Assembly (NCBI RefSeq): GCF_000708285.2
Contig: NZ_JAUG01000008.1
Location: forward strand, 1 to 64,000
DNA: 64,000 nt
Reading direction: 5' to 3'
DNA from: Pedobacter borealis DSM 19626
GTDB taxonomy: Bacteria; Bacteroidota; Bacteroidia; Sphingobacteriales; Sphingobacteriaceae
Below the pieces are notes generated by a model that saw only the letters and a list, made by a program, of their open reading frames with translations, had not been told where the DNA came from and made no database searches. Positions 8,662 through 15,981 of this stretch are shown here, piece by piece. The translations under genes were made by a program, and so were the position numbers. Numbering within the stretch: position 1 is the first letter of the stretch; every line of letters begins with the position of its first letter.

Positions 8662-8699
8662 AATCCTTTTGATATAAACTTTAATCCTTTTGGTATAAA
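8662..8699. promoter_or_regulatory. Tandem direct-repeat operator candidate for the AraC regulator
   Basis: AATCCTTTTGATATAAA at 8662-8678 is repeated as AATCCTTTTGGTATAAA at 8683-8699, with 16 of 17 bases identical and a 21-bp period, which is two helical turns. AraC-family regulators commonly bind direct repeats with this spacing. The pair sits in the 96-bp gap between the divergent araC-like and SIP genes, 3 bp from the araC-like start codon. It fits both autorepression and activation of the SIP promoter. Confidence 0.65.
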
Positions 8700-8720
8700 A
8701 AGATGCGTTTGTTAGACAAC

Positions 8721-8728
8721 TACTTTTG
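8721..8728 (+). promoter_or_regulatory. Candidate -7 box for the siderophore-interacting protein gene
   Basis: TACTTTTG matches TAnnTTTG and lies 28 bases upstream of the ATG at 8756. I see no good TTG at the expected -33 spacing, which would suit an activator-dependent promoter with the direct repeats at 8662-8699 taking its place. A possible upstream TTG start at 8726 would fall inside this box, which argues for the ATG at 8756. Confidence 0.45.
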
Positions 8729-8755
8729 TTCAAAGTTACTAAACAAAAGAATACG

Positions 8756-9487
8756 ATGCCAAAATTACCATCATGGCTGGCCAACACTATGGAAAAAGTG
8801 ATCAGCAATAAAATATATCAGGTAGAAGTTGTAGAAACTAAAATGTTGAGCAGCAACTTAAAGTGCGTTACTTTTAAAGGCGATTTTTTCGATGCCAAAT
8901 TTATTCCTGGAATGGAAGTGCTGTTTAGGGTTAATTCAAACGAGTACAGACATTATACCCTATCTGCCTTTAATCAAATGGAAGAAACCTGCGAAGTTAT
9001 CTTTTATTTAAACAGACAAGGGCCAGGGCACAGTCTTGCCGTGAACATTCAGAAAAGAGACACTTTAAAGCTTATTCTAGACCGTGCGAGGATTAAATAT
9101 AAGGAAGAATCTAACCAGCATTTCTTTTTTGGTGATGAAACCAGCCTGGGTTTATACGAATCGCTTGGGAAAAAAGTGGTAGATGAGGATGTGGAATATT
9201 TTGGCATTTTAGAGCTGCAGGAAGAAAACCTTTGCGCTGCAGAGCAGCTAAATCTGTTGATCGATGTGGTGCCTTCTGATGTGGATACTCCTGCTAAAAA
9301 TGCCATCAACTGGATGGAAAATATGCACCCCATGTGCTGGGAAATGTGGCAAAATGCTACTTTTTACCTAACAGGAAGAGCAAAATCTGTACAGTTGTTT
9401 AAAAGGTACCTAAAGCAAAGGGGAGTAAGCTTTAAGCAGATTGTTACGATGCCATATTGGGAAATCGGTAAGGTTGGTGGCGCCTAA
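8756..9487 (+). CDS. Siderophore-interacting protein (SIP), FAD-dependent ferric-siderophore reductase family
   Basis: From ATG 8756 the protein has 243 residues. The N-terminal ferredoxin-reductase-type FAD-binding barrel includes EYRHYTLS at 63-70, matching the RxYT-type flavin motif. The C-terminal SIP domain ends with the region around GRAKSVQLFKRYLKQRG. Family members release iron from imported siderophores in the cytoplasm by NAD(P)H- or ferredoxin-driven reduction. The divergent PchR-like regulator fits iron control. I chose ATG 8756 because the further-upstream TTG start overlaps the predicted -7 box. The gene converges with the DUF3078 gene with only 2 bp between the stop codons. Confidence 0.85.
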   Translation: MPKLPSWLANTMEKVISNKIYQVEVVETKMLSSNLKCVTFKGDFFDAKFIPGMEVLFRVNSNEYRHYTLSAFNQMEETCEVIFYLNRQGPGHSLAVNIQKRDTLKLILDRARIKYKEESNQHFFFGDETSLGLYESLGKKVVDEDVEYFGILELQEENLCAAEQLNLLIDVVPSDVDTPAKNAINWMENMHPMCWEMWQNATFYLTGRAKSVQLFKRYLKQRGVSFKQIVTMPYWEIGKVGGA

Positions 9488-9489
9488 AC

Positions 9490-10515
9490 CTATCTGGGAA
9501 AGGTAAAGCCAAAACCCAACGCTAAAGTTTGGTTCGCCTGTATTTTGTTCGTGCCTGTATCCTTATCGAACAAGAGTACGCCAGTTAAACTCGTGTTCAT
9601 AAAGCGATTGATTTTTGCCGTTAATGCAACATCTAAGCGGTGATCAATATTGCTCATCATAAAATCCTTATAGGGAATGAACATCTGGTAACGTGCTTTA
9701 AGATTGGTATTGGTAAATATATCCTTATCAAATGCACTTACAATCTGAAAAGCCAGCTCATTACGTACTTTTTTGCCATACGCTACACCATAAACACTGG
9801 CTTTTGGTGGCTTGGTATTATCAACTGGATCAAGAAAAAGCTTTTCGTCTAAAACAAAAGTCTGGCGCGCTGTACCGGTACCTATACGGGTAGAAAAATA
9901 TTTAACCGGTTTGTACTCGAAACCGATAGATTCTGTTAAATAACCCGGACCCATAAATTTTGAAATTAGCGTAGCGGTTTCTTGTCCGTTTGTAACGTTG
10001 TAAGAATAACCTTTATCAAACTGAGATTCAAAACTTATCGATCCGAAAAAGAACCAGCTTTTAGAGAGTTGGAAAGACGCTTTATTGTCCCAAAAAATAC
10101 GGTCGTTGGTTTTCTTTTGCAGCTGATCTTTATTTTTGATTTTACCATATTGCAAAACAAGTTCACTGATATAGCTATAGCTGTTTTTATTATATTCTGC
10201 TTTCCAGTTTAGCAAGCCACCAACAGCCACAGAGTTGGTACCCCCACCTTTCCAGTTGTTACTAAACTGGGCCTGGTTAACATTGATACCGATGTTGGTT
10301 CTTGTTTTCCAATAATTAATCTTGGCGTTTACCACCAAAGGCTTAATTTTTACCGGTTCAAAGTTTAATGGTCCTTGTCTGCTCGGCAAAGGACTACGCT
10401 TTAACTTTATATTCAGGTCTTTTGTATTGATCGGAATAGTATCAATTTCCTGTGCATATAATTTGGTAGAGCAGAAACTTAGAATCAGGATTATGGCAGC
10501 TAAACAGTTCTTCAT
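9490..10515 (-). CDS. DUF3078 domain-containing outer-membrane protein
   Basis: The 341-residue protein has a signal peptide (MKNCLAAIILILSFCSTKLYAQ), then a short linker. A DUF3078 domain follows, with the typical WKTRTNIGINVNQAQFSNNWKGGG segment broken here across residues about 68-92. The rest consists of alternating strands compatible with an outer-membrane barrel ending in FTFPR. The family is widespread in Bacteroidota and has no established function. It is separated by 94 bp from the downstream gene, so it may be transcribed alone. Confidence 0.85.
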   Translation of the reverse strand: MKNCLAAIILILSFCSTKLYAQEIDTIPINTKDLNIKLKRSPLPSRQGPLNFEPVKIKPLVVNAKINYWKTRTNIGINVNQAQFSNNWKGGGTNSVAVGGLLNWKAEYNKNSYSYISELVLQYGKIKNKDQLQKKTNDRIFWDNKASFQLSKSWFFFGSISFESQFDKGYSYNVTNGQETATLISKFMGPGYLTESIGFEYKPVKYFSTRIGTGTARQTFVLDEKLFLDPVDNTKPPKASVYGVAYGKKVRNELAFQIVSAFDKDIFTNTNLKARYQMFIPYKDFMMSNIDHRLDVALTAKINRFMNTSLTGVLLFDKDTGTNKIQANQTLALGFGFTFPR

Positions 10516-10609
10516 TGCCTACAAAGAAAACGAAAAATTTTAGAGATAAAAAGCATTTAACAAAATGATTGTCAGATTGACAATTGAATTGGGGGCGAAA
10601 ACTGTTGTT

Positions 10610-10933
10610 TCAGATCTTTTTAAACCAGCCATACCAATTATCCTTTTTTAGGTAATTTAAATCATTTTCATTTTCATAAGCTTCCTGCTCAAAAACGATG
10701 TTACGGTAGGCTAAATCGTGGTTCCGGTATTTAATAAGATTAACCAGGTAGTTAACCAGATATAAAATATAAAAAGGGAAAATAAGCAATTCTAATTGCT
10801 GGCGTAAATGGATTTTTTCGTGGTTAATAATGATAAGATCGTTTTTAAACCGCGGCGATTTTAACAGGATGAATGGAAAAATTGCCATGCCTGCTGCCGG
10901 AAGTTTTTTAACGATGATGATTGGCGCTTTCAA
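10610..10933 (-). CDS. Small membrane protein with HExxH motif, possible zinc peptidase
   Basis: This 107-residue protein contains NHEKIHLRQQLE near residues 37-48, an HExxH zinc-binding pattern. A hydrophobic segment (about 50-68) follows, and then FEQEAYENE near 82-90, which could provide the third zinc ligand as in gluzincins. It therefore resembles a minimal membrane-bound metallopeptidase, reminiscent of the BlaR1/M56 catalytic core but much shorter than those proteins. Its ATG overlaps the stop of the upstream carboxypeptidase-regulatory-domain gene by four bases (ATGA), indicating translational coupling. Enzymatic activity is inference from the motif. It may instead be a structural homologue. 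Confidence 0.6.
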   Translation of the reverse strand: MKAPIIIVKKLPAAGMAIFPFILLKSPRFKNDLIIINHEKIHLRQQLELLIFPFYILYLVNYLVNLIKYRNHDLAYRNIVFEQEAYENENDLNYLKKDNWYGWFKKI

Positions 10934-11682
10934 AGCTTATCGATGGTTATTTTAGGCAATGGGGGCAATTGTAGTGCTTTCGGGTTTAACCTGTAGCTTT
11001 TATAGGCATTTCTGATAAACTGGTTAAAAGAATAATCAGTAGCATTGAGCACAAACTGATAAGTTGGGCGGTATTGCTGCATAAAATCAATGAGCTCAGC
11101 ATCTTTTATACCTAATACCTGGCTAACCAGACTGGCGCTGAAACGATAATCGATCAGGTCTTCACGATAGTCTTTTTCCAGGATTTTTTGAAGGTGGCGA
11201 GCATTTCTTCCTTGCTTGCTTAACAGATTATAGATCGCATCGATACCTAAACCAACACCGCCGTTACCTAAATTCAATAAATCTTTACTACTTCCTTTCA
11301 TGGTTTGGTAACGATATTCCTGAACATTTTTTTCGTATTGCTGTTGCGGACTTAATCTTTTTTGTTGAATAAGTACATCGCGCAGTCTTATGCCCAACGA
11401 TCTCAGTTGAAAGTATGCGGCAGTTTGTCCCTTAAAAACAATAGTATCTACCCCATAGCCCGATAAAGCTGCAACTAAGGTGTCACCAGGCAGCGCAAAG
11501 GTACTAAACTCACCCTTCGTATTGTTATATAAACCATCGCCTGTACGGATGTTATAAATATAAACCTTGGCCAAACGCTGCTTTGTTTCTTTATCAATAA
11601 CAATTCCCTGCACAGGTTTATTCTGTGCATGAAGCAACGTAGAGCAGCCGAAAGCAAGTATAAAGAGAAGAAAAAATTTCAT
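10930..11682 (-). CDS. Secreted protein with carboxypeptidase-regulatory-like domain
   Basis: The 250-residue protein has a signal peptide (MKFFLLFILAFGCSTLLHAQ). Residues about 24-100 look like a CarboxypepD_reg-like beta-sandwich (VQGIVIDKETKQRLAKVYIY, then GLYNNTKGEFSTFALPGDTL). The remaining 150 residues are helical and charged, without a recognised family. It is probably periplasmic or surface-attached. It is the first gene of a two-gene operon with the small HExxH protein, which overlaps its end by 4 bp, so the two probably act together in the envelope. Confidence 0.7.
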   Translation of the reverse strand: MKFFLLFILAFGCSTLLHAQNKPVQGIVIDKETKQRLAKVYIYNIRTGDGLYNNTKGEFSTFALPGDTLVAALSGYGVDTIVFKGQTAAYFQLRSLGIRLRDVLIQQKRLSPQQQYEKNVQEYRYQTMKGSSKDLLNLGNGGVGLGIDAIYNLLSKQGRNARHLQKILEKDYREDLIDYRFSASLVSQVLGIKDAELIDFMQQYRPTYQFVLNATDYSFNQFIRNAYKSYRLNPKALQLPPLPKITIDKL

Positions 11683-11730
11683 TAAGCTACAAAACTACAA
11701 ATATCTGGCAGGCTATGTTTGTACTTAACA

Positions 11731-12573
11731 TTATTTAACCTTAAGTATTTGACCCAGTTTAATGGCGTCGGTGCTCATTTCGTTCAGCATTTTTAACTGA
11801 TCAACTGTTAAATTAAAACGTTTTGCAATATTGTAGAGTGTATCTCCTTTAACAACGGTATAAGTACCATCGGCAAGAATGGGTCTAGCTCCGGCAGGTG
11901 GGGTTTCCACTGGCGTAAATTTAGCCTTTTCCTGCGGGATATTCTGGTTGATTTCTGAAAAGACACGATCCTCCCGGGCAATCTTTTGCTTTTCGCTTTC
12001 CGATTGATCGTATTGATAAAGCTGGTATTTTTCGATGGTGTTGATTAACAGATCCGGATATTTTGGATTGGTGGCATATCCCGCTGTTTTTAAGCCTTGT
12101 GCCCAACTTTTGTAGTCGTTTTTATCCAACTGGAAGAGAAAGCTATAACGTTTGCGTTTTAAAAACTCAGAGTGATCCCTGAAAGATTCGCGGGCATCCT
12201 TATACACCCTAAAACAGTCGTTTTTTTGATCATCATCTCTGAAATAGTTTTTCCCCTTCCAATCTGATGTACATTTAATACCGAAGTGGTTGTTGGCATA
12301 TTTAGCCAGATCGCTATTTCCGCTGCCCGATTCTAAAATTCCCTGCGCCAAAGTAATACTTGCAGGGATCCCGTTGGCATTCATTTCTTCTACCGCAACG
12401 CCTTTAAATTCGTCGATATAACTTAGGGTATTGTAACTTTTGTACGAATTGTTGTTGGCCTTGTTGGCTGCTTTTTCGATTTGTTTGTTGTTTTTAGAAA
12501 ATTTCCGCGTACCGCAAGAGCTAAAAAATAGGAGGGTTGCCGCTAATAGGATAAGATGGTTGGATGAACGCAT
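11731..12573 (-). CDS. Glucosaminidase-LysM lipoprotein
   Basis: The 280-residue protein starts with a lipoprotein signal ending in FFSSC (Cys 20). A glucosaminidase (FlgJ-like) domain spans about 50-195, with LAQGILESGSGNSDLA carrying the catalytic Glu and then NNHFGIKC. A C-terminal LysM domain (TYTVVKGDTLYNIAKRFNL to the end) binds peptidoglycan. It likely cleaves the glycan strands of the cell wall during growth or division. It is a tandem paralogue of the next gene (12671-13348), with which it shares domain order and about the same spacing. Confidence 0.88.
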   Translation of the reverse strand: MRSSNHLILLAATLLFFSSCGTRKFSKNNKQIEKAANKANNNSYKSYNTLSYIDEFKGVAVEEMNANGIPASITLAQGILESGSGNSDLAKYANNHFGIKCTSDWKGKNYFRDDDQKNDCFRVYKDARESFRDHSEFLKRKRYSFLFQLDKNDYKSWAQGLKTAGYATNPKYPDLLINTIEKYQLYQYDQSESEKQKIAREDRVFSEINQNIPQEKAKFTPVETPPAGARPILADGTYTVVKGDTLYNIAKRFNLTVDQLKMLNEMSTDAIKLGQILKVK

Positions 12574-12670
12574 TATATGGTGATGTTTAATCGGTTAATT
12601 GTTTAAATTGGTTAACTGTGAACTGCAAATTGCAAACTGGAAATTAGACTTAAGACTCATGACTATGGAC

Positions 12671-13348
12671 TTAAAACTTAATCTTTTGTCCTGGTTTTAA
12701 GTTCGCTTTTTTTATGCCGTTTTTTTGCATCAGGGCTTTAACGGTGGTGCCTTTCTTTTTGGCAATTATACTCAGGTTGTCTCCAGATTTTACGGTATAA
12801 GTTTTAGCTGTTCTGCTGCCTTTGCTGCGGTGGCGCACTGGTGCTGCATAAACTGGCTCTTCATATCCCTCTGGTCTTTCATCGTATTGGTAGAGGTCGT
12901 ATTTTTTAATTAAGTCAATTACCTGGCTGGCCCAGCTCCTACTGCTGGCGTAACCGCAACGGCGGATTCCGTAAGCCCAGCCTTTGTAATCATATTGATC
13001 GTATTTTTCAAAAAGATTATTAAAAGGCTTGCGGGTTTCCATAATTTCTACAAAATGGCTGTAAGATTCATCCGCATTTAGGTAATCGCGATAGGATGAA
13101 CGGATTTCGGCATTGTTATTCGGGCCTTTTACTCCAAAATGATTATTAAGGTGTTGTGCGATTTTACTGTTTCCTGCGGCCGATTCGTGTATGGCAACAG
13201 CTAAAATAACGCTGGCCGGAATTTTATGATCGTGCATTAAACCCTGTGCATATTCTACATGCTCTGCAATATATTCTTCCGTATCTTGCGCTCTTGCAAC
13301 AATCCCTGTTAAAAGGAGCAGACAAAAAGTAAAGATTTTTTTAGTCAT
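12671..13348 (-). CDS. Glucosaminidase-LysM secreted protein
   Basis: From the ATG at 13348 the protein has 225 residues, with a signal peptide (MTKKIFTFCLLLLTGIVARA), a FlgJ-like glucosaminidase domain (AVAIHESAAGNSKIA, NNHFGVKG) and a C-terminal LysM (TYTVKSGDNLSIIAKKKG). The longer reading frame to 13408 begins inside a palindromic insertion element, and its first 20 codons are translated repeat sequence, so I reject that start. Unlike its neighbour it is not a lipoprotein. The two tandem genes suggest duplication, with one copy membrane-anchored and one soluble. Confidence 0.85.
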   Translation of the reverse strand: MTKKIFTFCLLLLTGIVARAQDTEEYIAEHVEYAQGLMHDHKIPASVILAVAIHESAAGNSKIAQHLNNHFGVKGPNNNAEIRSSYRDYLNADESYSHFVEIMETRKPFNNLFEKYDQYDYKGWAYGIRRCGYASSRSWASQVIDLIKKYDLYQYDERPEGYEEPVYAAPVRHRSKGSRTAKTYTVKSGDNLSIIAKKKGTTVKALMQKNGIKKANLKPGQKIKF

Positions 13349-13350
13349 GG

Positions 13351-13461
13351 TTTTTATATTTTCCGTCATTGCGAGGCACGAAGCAATCCTACAATGATCG
13401 CTAGTCAACCCAACGCTTTAAGATTGCTTCGTGCCTCGCAATGACGATTTTTATATTTTCC
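13351..13461. repeat. Palindromic insertion element with 14-bp flanking direct repeats
   Basis: The arms at 13364-13388 and 13422-13446 are a perfect 25-bp inverted repeat beginning CGTCATTGCGAGG, around a 33-base loop. They are flanked by TTTTTATATTTTCC at 13351-13364 and again at 13448-13461, like a target-site duplication. The right copy contains the stop codon of the O-methyltransferase gene. The element therefore separates that gene from the glucosaminidase gene, and before insertion the two would have been only a few bases apart. Confidence 0.75.
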
Positions 13462-14086
13462 TAATCACAAACAAACCATCGCGAACAGGTAATATCAGTT
13501 TCTCAACCCGTTCATCTGCAGCTATTTTATCATTAAAACTAGTAATATTTCTGGTGTCTTTATCCTGTTTCTCCTGCAGTACTTTTCCACTCCATAATAC
13601 ATTATCCACAATGATAACCCCGCCTGGACGAACGCGATCAAAAATCAGATCGTAGTAAGTGCCATTATTTTTCTTGTCGGCATCGATAAAGACAATATCG
13701 AAAACTTCGTCTAAACCCGCTATTGTGGTGGTGGCATCGCCTAAGATATAGTTGATCTGATCATTAAATGCAGATTGTGCAAAGTTACGGTGCACCATAT
13801 CTTCCAATTCCTCATTAATATCCAGCGTATACAACAGGCCGTCTTTGGTTAAGCCCTCAGCCAGGCATAAAGTAGCATAACCGGTAAAAGTGCCGATTTC
13901 TAAAATCCTTTTAGGGGAAATCATTTTGCTCAGCATGCTCAAAACCCGGCCCTGATAGTGGCCAGATAACATGCGGGGCATTAAAACTTTAAGATTGGTT
14001 TCGCGGTCTATCTGTTGAAGCAATTCGCTTTCAGGCTCGCAATAGGCAATTAGTAAATCCTGTAAATCGTCGTTTATTAGGCTCAT
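13451..14086 (-). CDS. O-methyltransferase, class I SAM-dependent (caffeoyl-CoA OMT-like)
   Basis: From ATG 14086 the protein has 211 residues. ILEIGTFTGYATLCLAEGL is the SAM-binding motif I, and FDIVFIDADKKNNGTYYDL with GGVIIVDNVLWSGKV are the later motifs, including the metal-binding Asp residues of the methyltransferase 3 family. Such enzymes methylate catechol-like hydroxyls, and the substrate here is unknown. A longer frame to 14152 would overlap the end of yqgF by about 60 bases. The internal ATG at 14086 leaves an 8-bp gap after the yqgF stop and matches the usual family start. The two genes look co-transcribed. Confidence 0.88.
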   Translation of the reverse strand: MSLINDDLQDLLIAYCEPESELLQQIDRETNLKVLMPRMLSGHYQGRVLSMLSKMISPKRILEIGTFTGYATLCLAEGLTKDGLLYTLDINEELEDMVHRNFAQSAFNDQINYILGDATTTIAGLDEVFDIVFIDADKKNNGTYYDLIFDRVRPGGVIIVDNVLWSGKVLQEKQDKDTRNITSFNDKIAADERVEKLILPVRDGLFVIRKI

Positions 14087-14093
14087 TTGTTGG

Positions 14094-14510
14094 TTATAAA
14101 CGGTTACTTTCCATAAAATATTGTAAAATGATGGTTGCGGCAATGGTATCAACCCGATCTTTATCTCTTCTGTCCATTTTTTTTAGGCCACTTTGCATAA
14201 TGGCCTGATGGGCAAGTTTAGAGGTAAAGCGCTCATCAACCCAATGTCTTGGGATATCGGGGAATGATTTTTTTAGCAGTGTAGCAAAACCCTTTACATG
14301 TTGTGCCGAATCAGACGGAGAACCGTCCATCTGTTTCGGATCGCCCAATACAAAAGCCTCCACCTGCTCGGTGAGCATATACTTTTTAACATATTCGATC
14401 ACATCTTTCGGGTGCACCGTGTCTAGTCCTGTCGCGATAATCTGCAAGGGATCGGTTACCGCGATACCGATGCGTTTTGTTCCATAATCAAATGCGAGGA
14501 TCCGTGCCAT
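14094..14510 (-). CDS. yqgF: Putative Holliday junction resolvase / pre-16S rRNA nuclease YqgF (RuvX)
   Basis: The 138-residue protein is of normal size for YqgF. ILAFDYGTKRIGIAVTDP at 4-21 contains the first catalytic Asp of the RNase H fold. VDERFTSKLA near 90-99 and the KDRVDTIAATIIL segment near the C-terminus carry the other acidic residues. In bacteria this enzyme processes the 5' end of 16S rRNA and has been proposed as a resolvase. It is the first gene of a probable operon with the O-methyltransferase. Confidence 0.95.
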   Translation of the reverse strand: MARILAFDYGTKRIGIAVTDPLQIIATGLDTVHPKDVIEYVKKYMLTEQVEAFVLGDPKQMDGSPSDSAQHVKGFATLLKKSFPDIPRHWVDERFTSKLAHQAIMQSGLKKMDRRDKDRVDTIAATIILQYFMESNRL

Positions 14511-14831
14511 AAAAATAGTTAAGCGTTGGGTGTTTGGCGTAAAGCGTTTAGCTCCGTTTAAAAAATAAAAGCCAAAGGTAAGGTTTTTTAGGAAATGGGT
14601 TTTTTAGCAAAAAGGCTTCTTCAGAACCAATCTAAACCCTATTGCAGCGGCATCCCCAAATTAGTTCAATTTGGGATATAGCGGAAAGAGGGGCCGAACC
14701 GAACAAAAGCATTACCGGAGCCTGCTTTTCTAAAAAATAAAATGTCGTTTTAATCTAAAAAATACAGATTCTGAAGCAAGTTCAGAATGACGAGGCTGTG
14801 AATCTCATATCTATTTCTTATTTTGCACCAA
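14511..14831. repeat. Intergenic region holding two REP-like palindromes
   Basis: The gap between divergent yqgF and holB contains two repeats. The first is a hairpin CCCAAATT-AGTTC-AATTTGGG at 14655-14675, embedded in AGCGGCATC and GATATAGCGG flanks that are shared in inverted orientation with 18220-18262. The second is ATTCTGAA-GCAAG-TTCAGAAT at 14768-14788 followed by GACG, related to 3544-3573. The bases just before the holB ATG (TTATTTTGC) resemble a -7 box but do not match exactly. Confidence 0.6.
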
Positions 14832-15980
14832 ATGCAGTTTAAAGAAATCATCGGACAGGAAAGAGTGAAGCAACAATTGGTGCAAACGGTTAAGGAAAAC
14901 CGCATTAGCCATGCACAACTGTTTTTGTCGCCTGCCGGTTCTGGCGCTGTACCGCTGGCTATTGCCTACGCACAATACATTAATTGCCTTAACAAAGGCG
15001 AAAATGATAGTTGCGGCGAATGTTCGAGTTGTAGAAAATACGAACGGTTAATTCACCCCGACCTACATTTCTCCTATCCTTTTTTTGCTTCTGCAAGTGT
15101 AAAAACAGCTGTAGATGTGTTGGAAGAATGGCGGGGTATGTTAATGCATGACCCTTATTTCGATATGGATATCTGGCGTTCTAAACTCGATGCAGCCAAT
15201 AAACAGGCCAATATTAACATTGCGGAGTGCCACGATATTATTAAAAAACTAAGTTATAAAGCCTTCGAAGCCGAAACCAAGGTTTTAATTATGTGGCTGC
15301 CCGAATATTTGGATAAAGCCGGAAATGCGCTGCTTAAATTAATTGAAGAGCCACCCGCAAATACTTTATTTATTTTAATTGCACAAAGCCAGGATCAGAT
15401 TTTAACCACCATTTTATCCAGAACGCAAATTGTGAAAATCCCAAAACTTTCGTCGGAAGAGGTAACTGGATATTTATTGAATGCGAGGGGATTAAGCGAG
15501 CACCAGGCTATTGATTACTCATTTTTGGCGGATGGAAATTTAATTGAGGCAAAAGCACTGGCTGCCGATACGCAAAGTGATAGTTCGGGTACATTTACGG
15601 CCTGGTTGAGGATGGGTTTTGGCAACAAAGTTCCCGATCTGATCGAATTTACCGACGAGGCCGCGAAGTGGGGAAGAGAAAACCAGAAGAATTTTTTAAA
15701 ATACGGCGTAAATTATTTACGCGAATGCTGTTTAATTTTAAGTGGTGCTGAAGAATTGGTGAAATTACCCCCCCTAACCTTCGAAACCGCTAAAAAACTC
15801 AGTACACATGTACTTACCTTGCCTATGGCAGAGGCTATAATCGGCGAACTGGAAAAGGCACATTACCACATTGAAAGAAACGCAAACCCGAAAATTCTGT
15901 TTTTAGATGTATCTTTACAATTGGTAAAAATTATCAAGTTTAAAACGCTCCCCGCGGGGATTCAATATATATACAATTAA
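14832..15980 (+). CDS. holB: DNA polymerase III delta prime subunit
   Basis: From ATG 14832 the protein has 382 residues and is a clamp-loader subunit. The AAA+ N-terminal part (MQFKEIIGQERVKQQL) has a degenerate P-loop SPAGSGAV at 33-40 without the catalytic Lys, as expected for delta prime. A four-cysteine zinc module is visible (Cys 52, 61, 64, 67). ALLKLIEEPPANTLFIL and LSRTQI are the clamp-loader sensor region. An upstream TTG start would add only three residues. The gene is followed by ricT-like and gldH genes with minimal spacing, so the three look like one operon. Confidence 0.9.
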   Translation: MQFKEIIGQERVKQQLVQTVKENRISHAQLFLSPAGSGAVPLAIAYAQYINCLNKGENDSCGECSSCRKYERLIHPDLHFSYPFFASASVKTAVDVLEEWRGMLMHDPYFDMDIWRSKLDAANKQANINIAECHDIIKKLSYKAFEAETKVLIMWLPEYLDKAGNALLKLIEEPPANTLFILIAQSQDQILTTILSRTQIVKIPKLSSEEVTGYLLNARGLSEHQAIDYSFLADGNLIEAKALAADTQSDSSGTFTAWLRMGFGNKVPDLIEFTDEAAKWGRENQKNFLKYGVNYLRECCLILSGAEELVKLPPLTFETAKKLSTHVLTLPMAEAIIGELEKAHYHIERNANPKILFLDVSLQLVKIIKFKTLPAGIQYIYN

Positions 15981-15981
15981 T

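Noticed and set aside
12671..13408. Longer form of the glucosaminidase starting at 13408
   Set aside because: The first 20 codons are the loop and arm of an inserted palindrome. The signal peptide begins at the ATG at 13348.
13451..14152. Longer form of the O-methyltransferase starting at 14152
   Set aside because: It would overlap the yqgF end by about 60 bases and add residues not typical of the family. ATG 14086 follows the yqgF stop by 8 bp.
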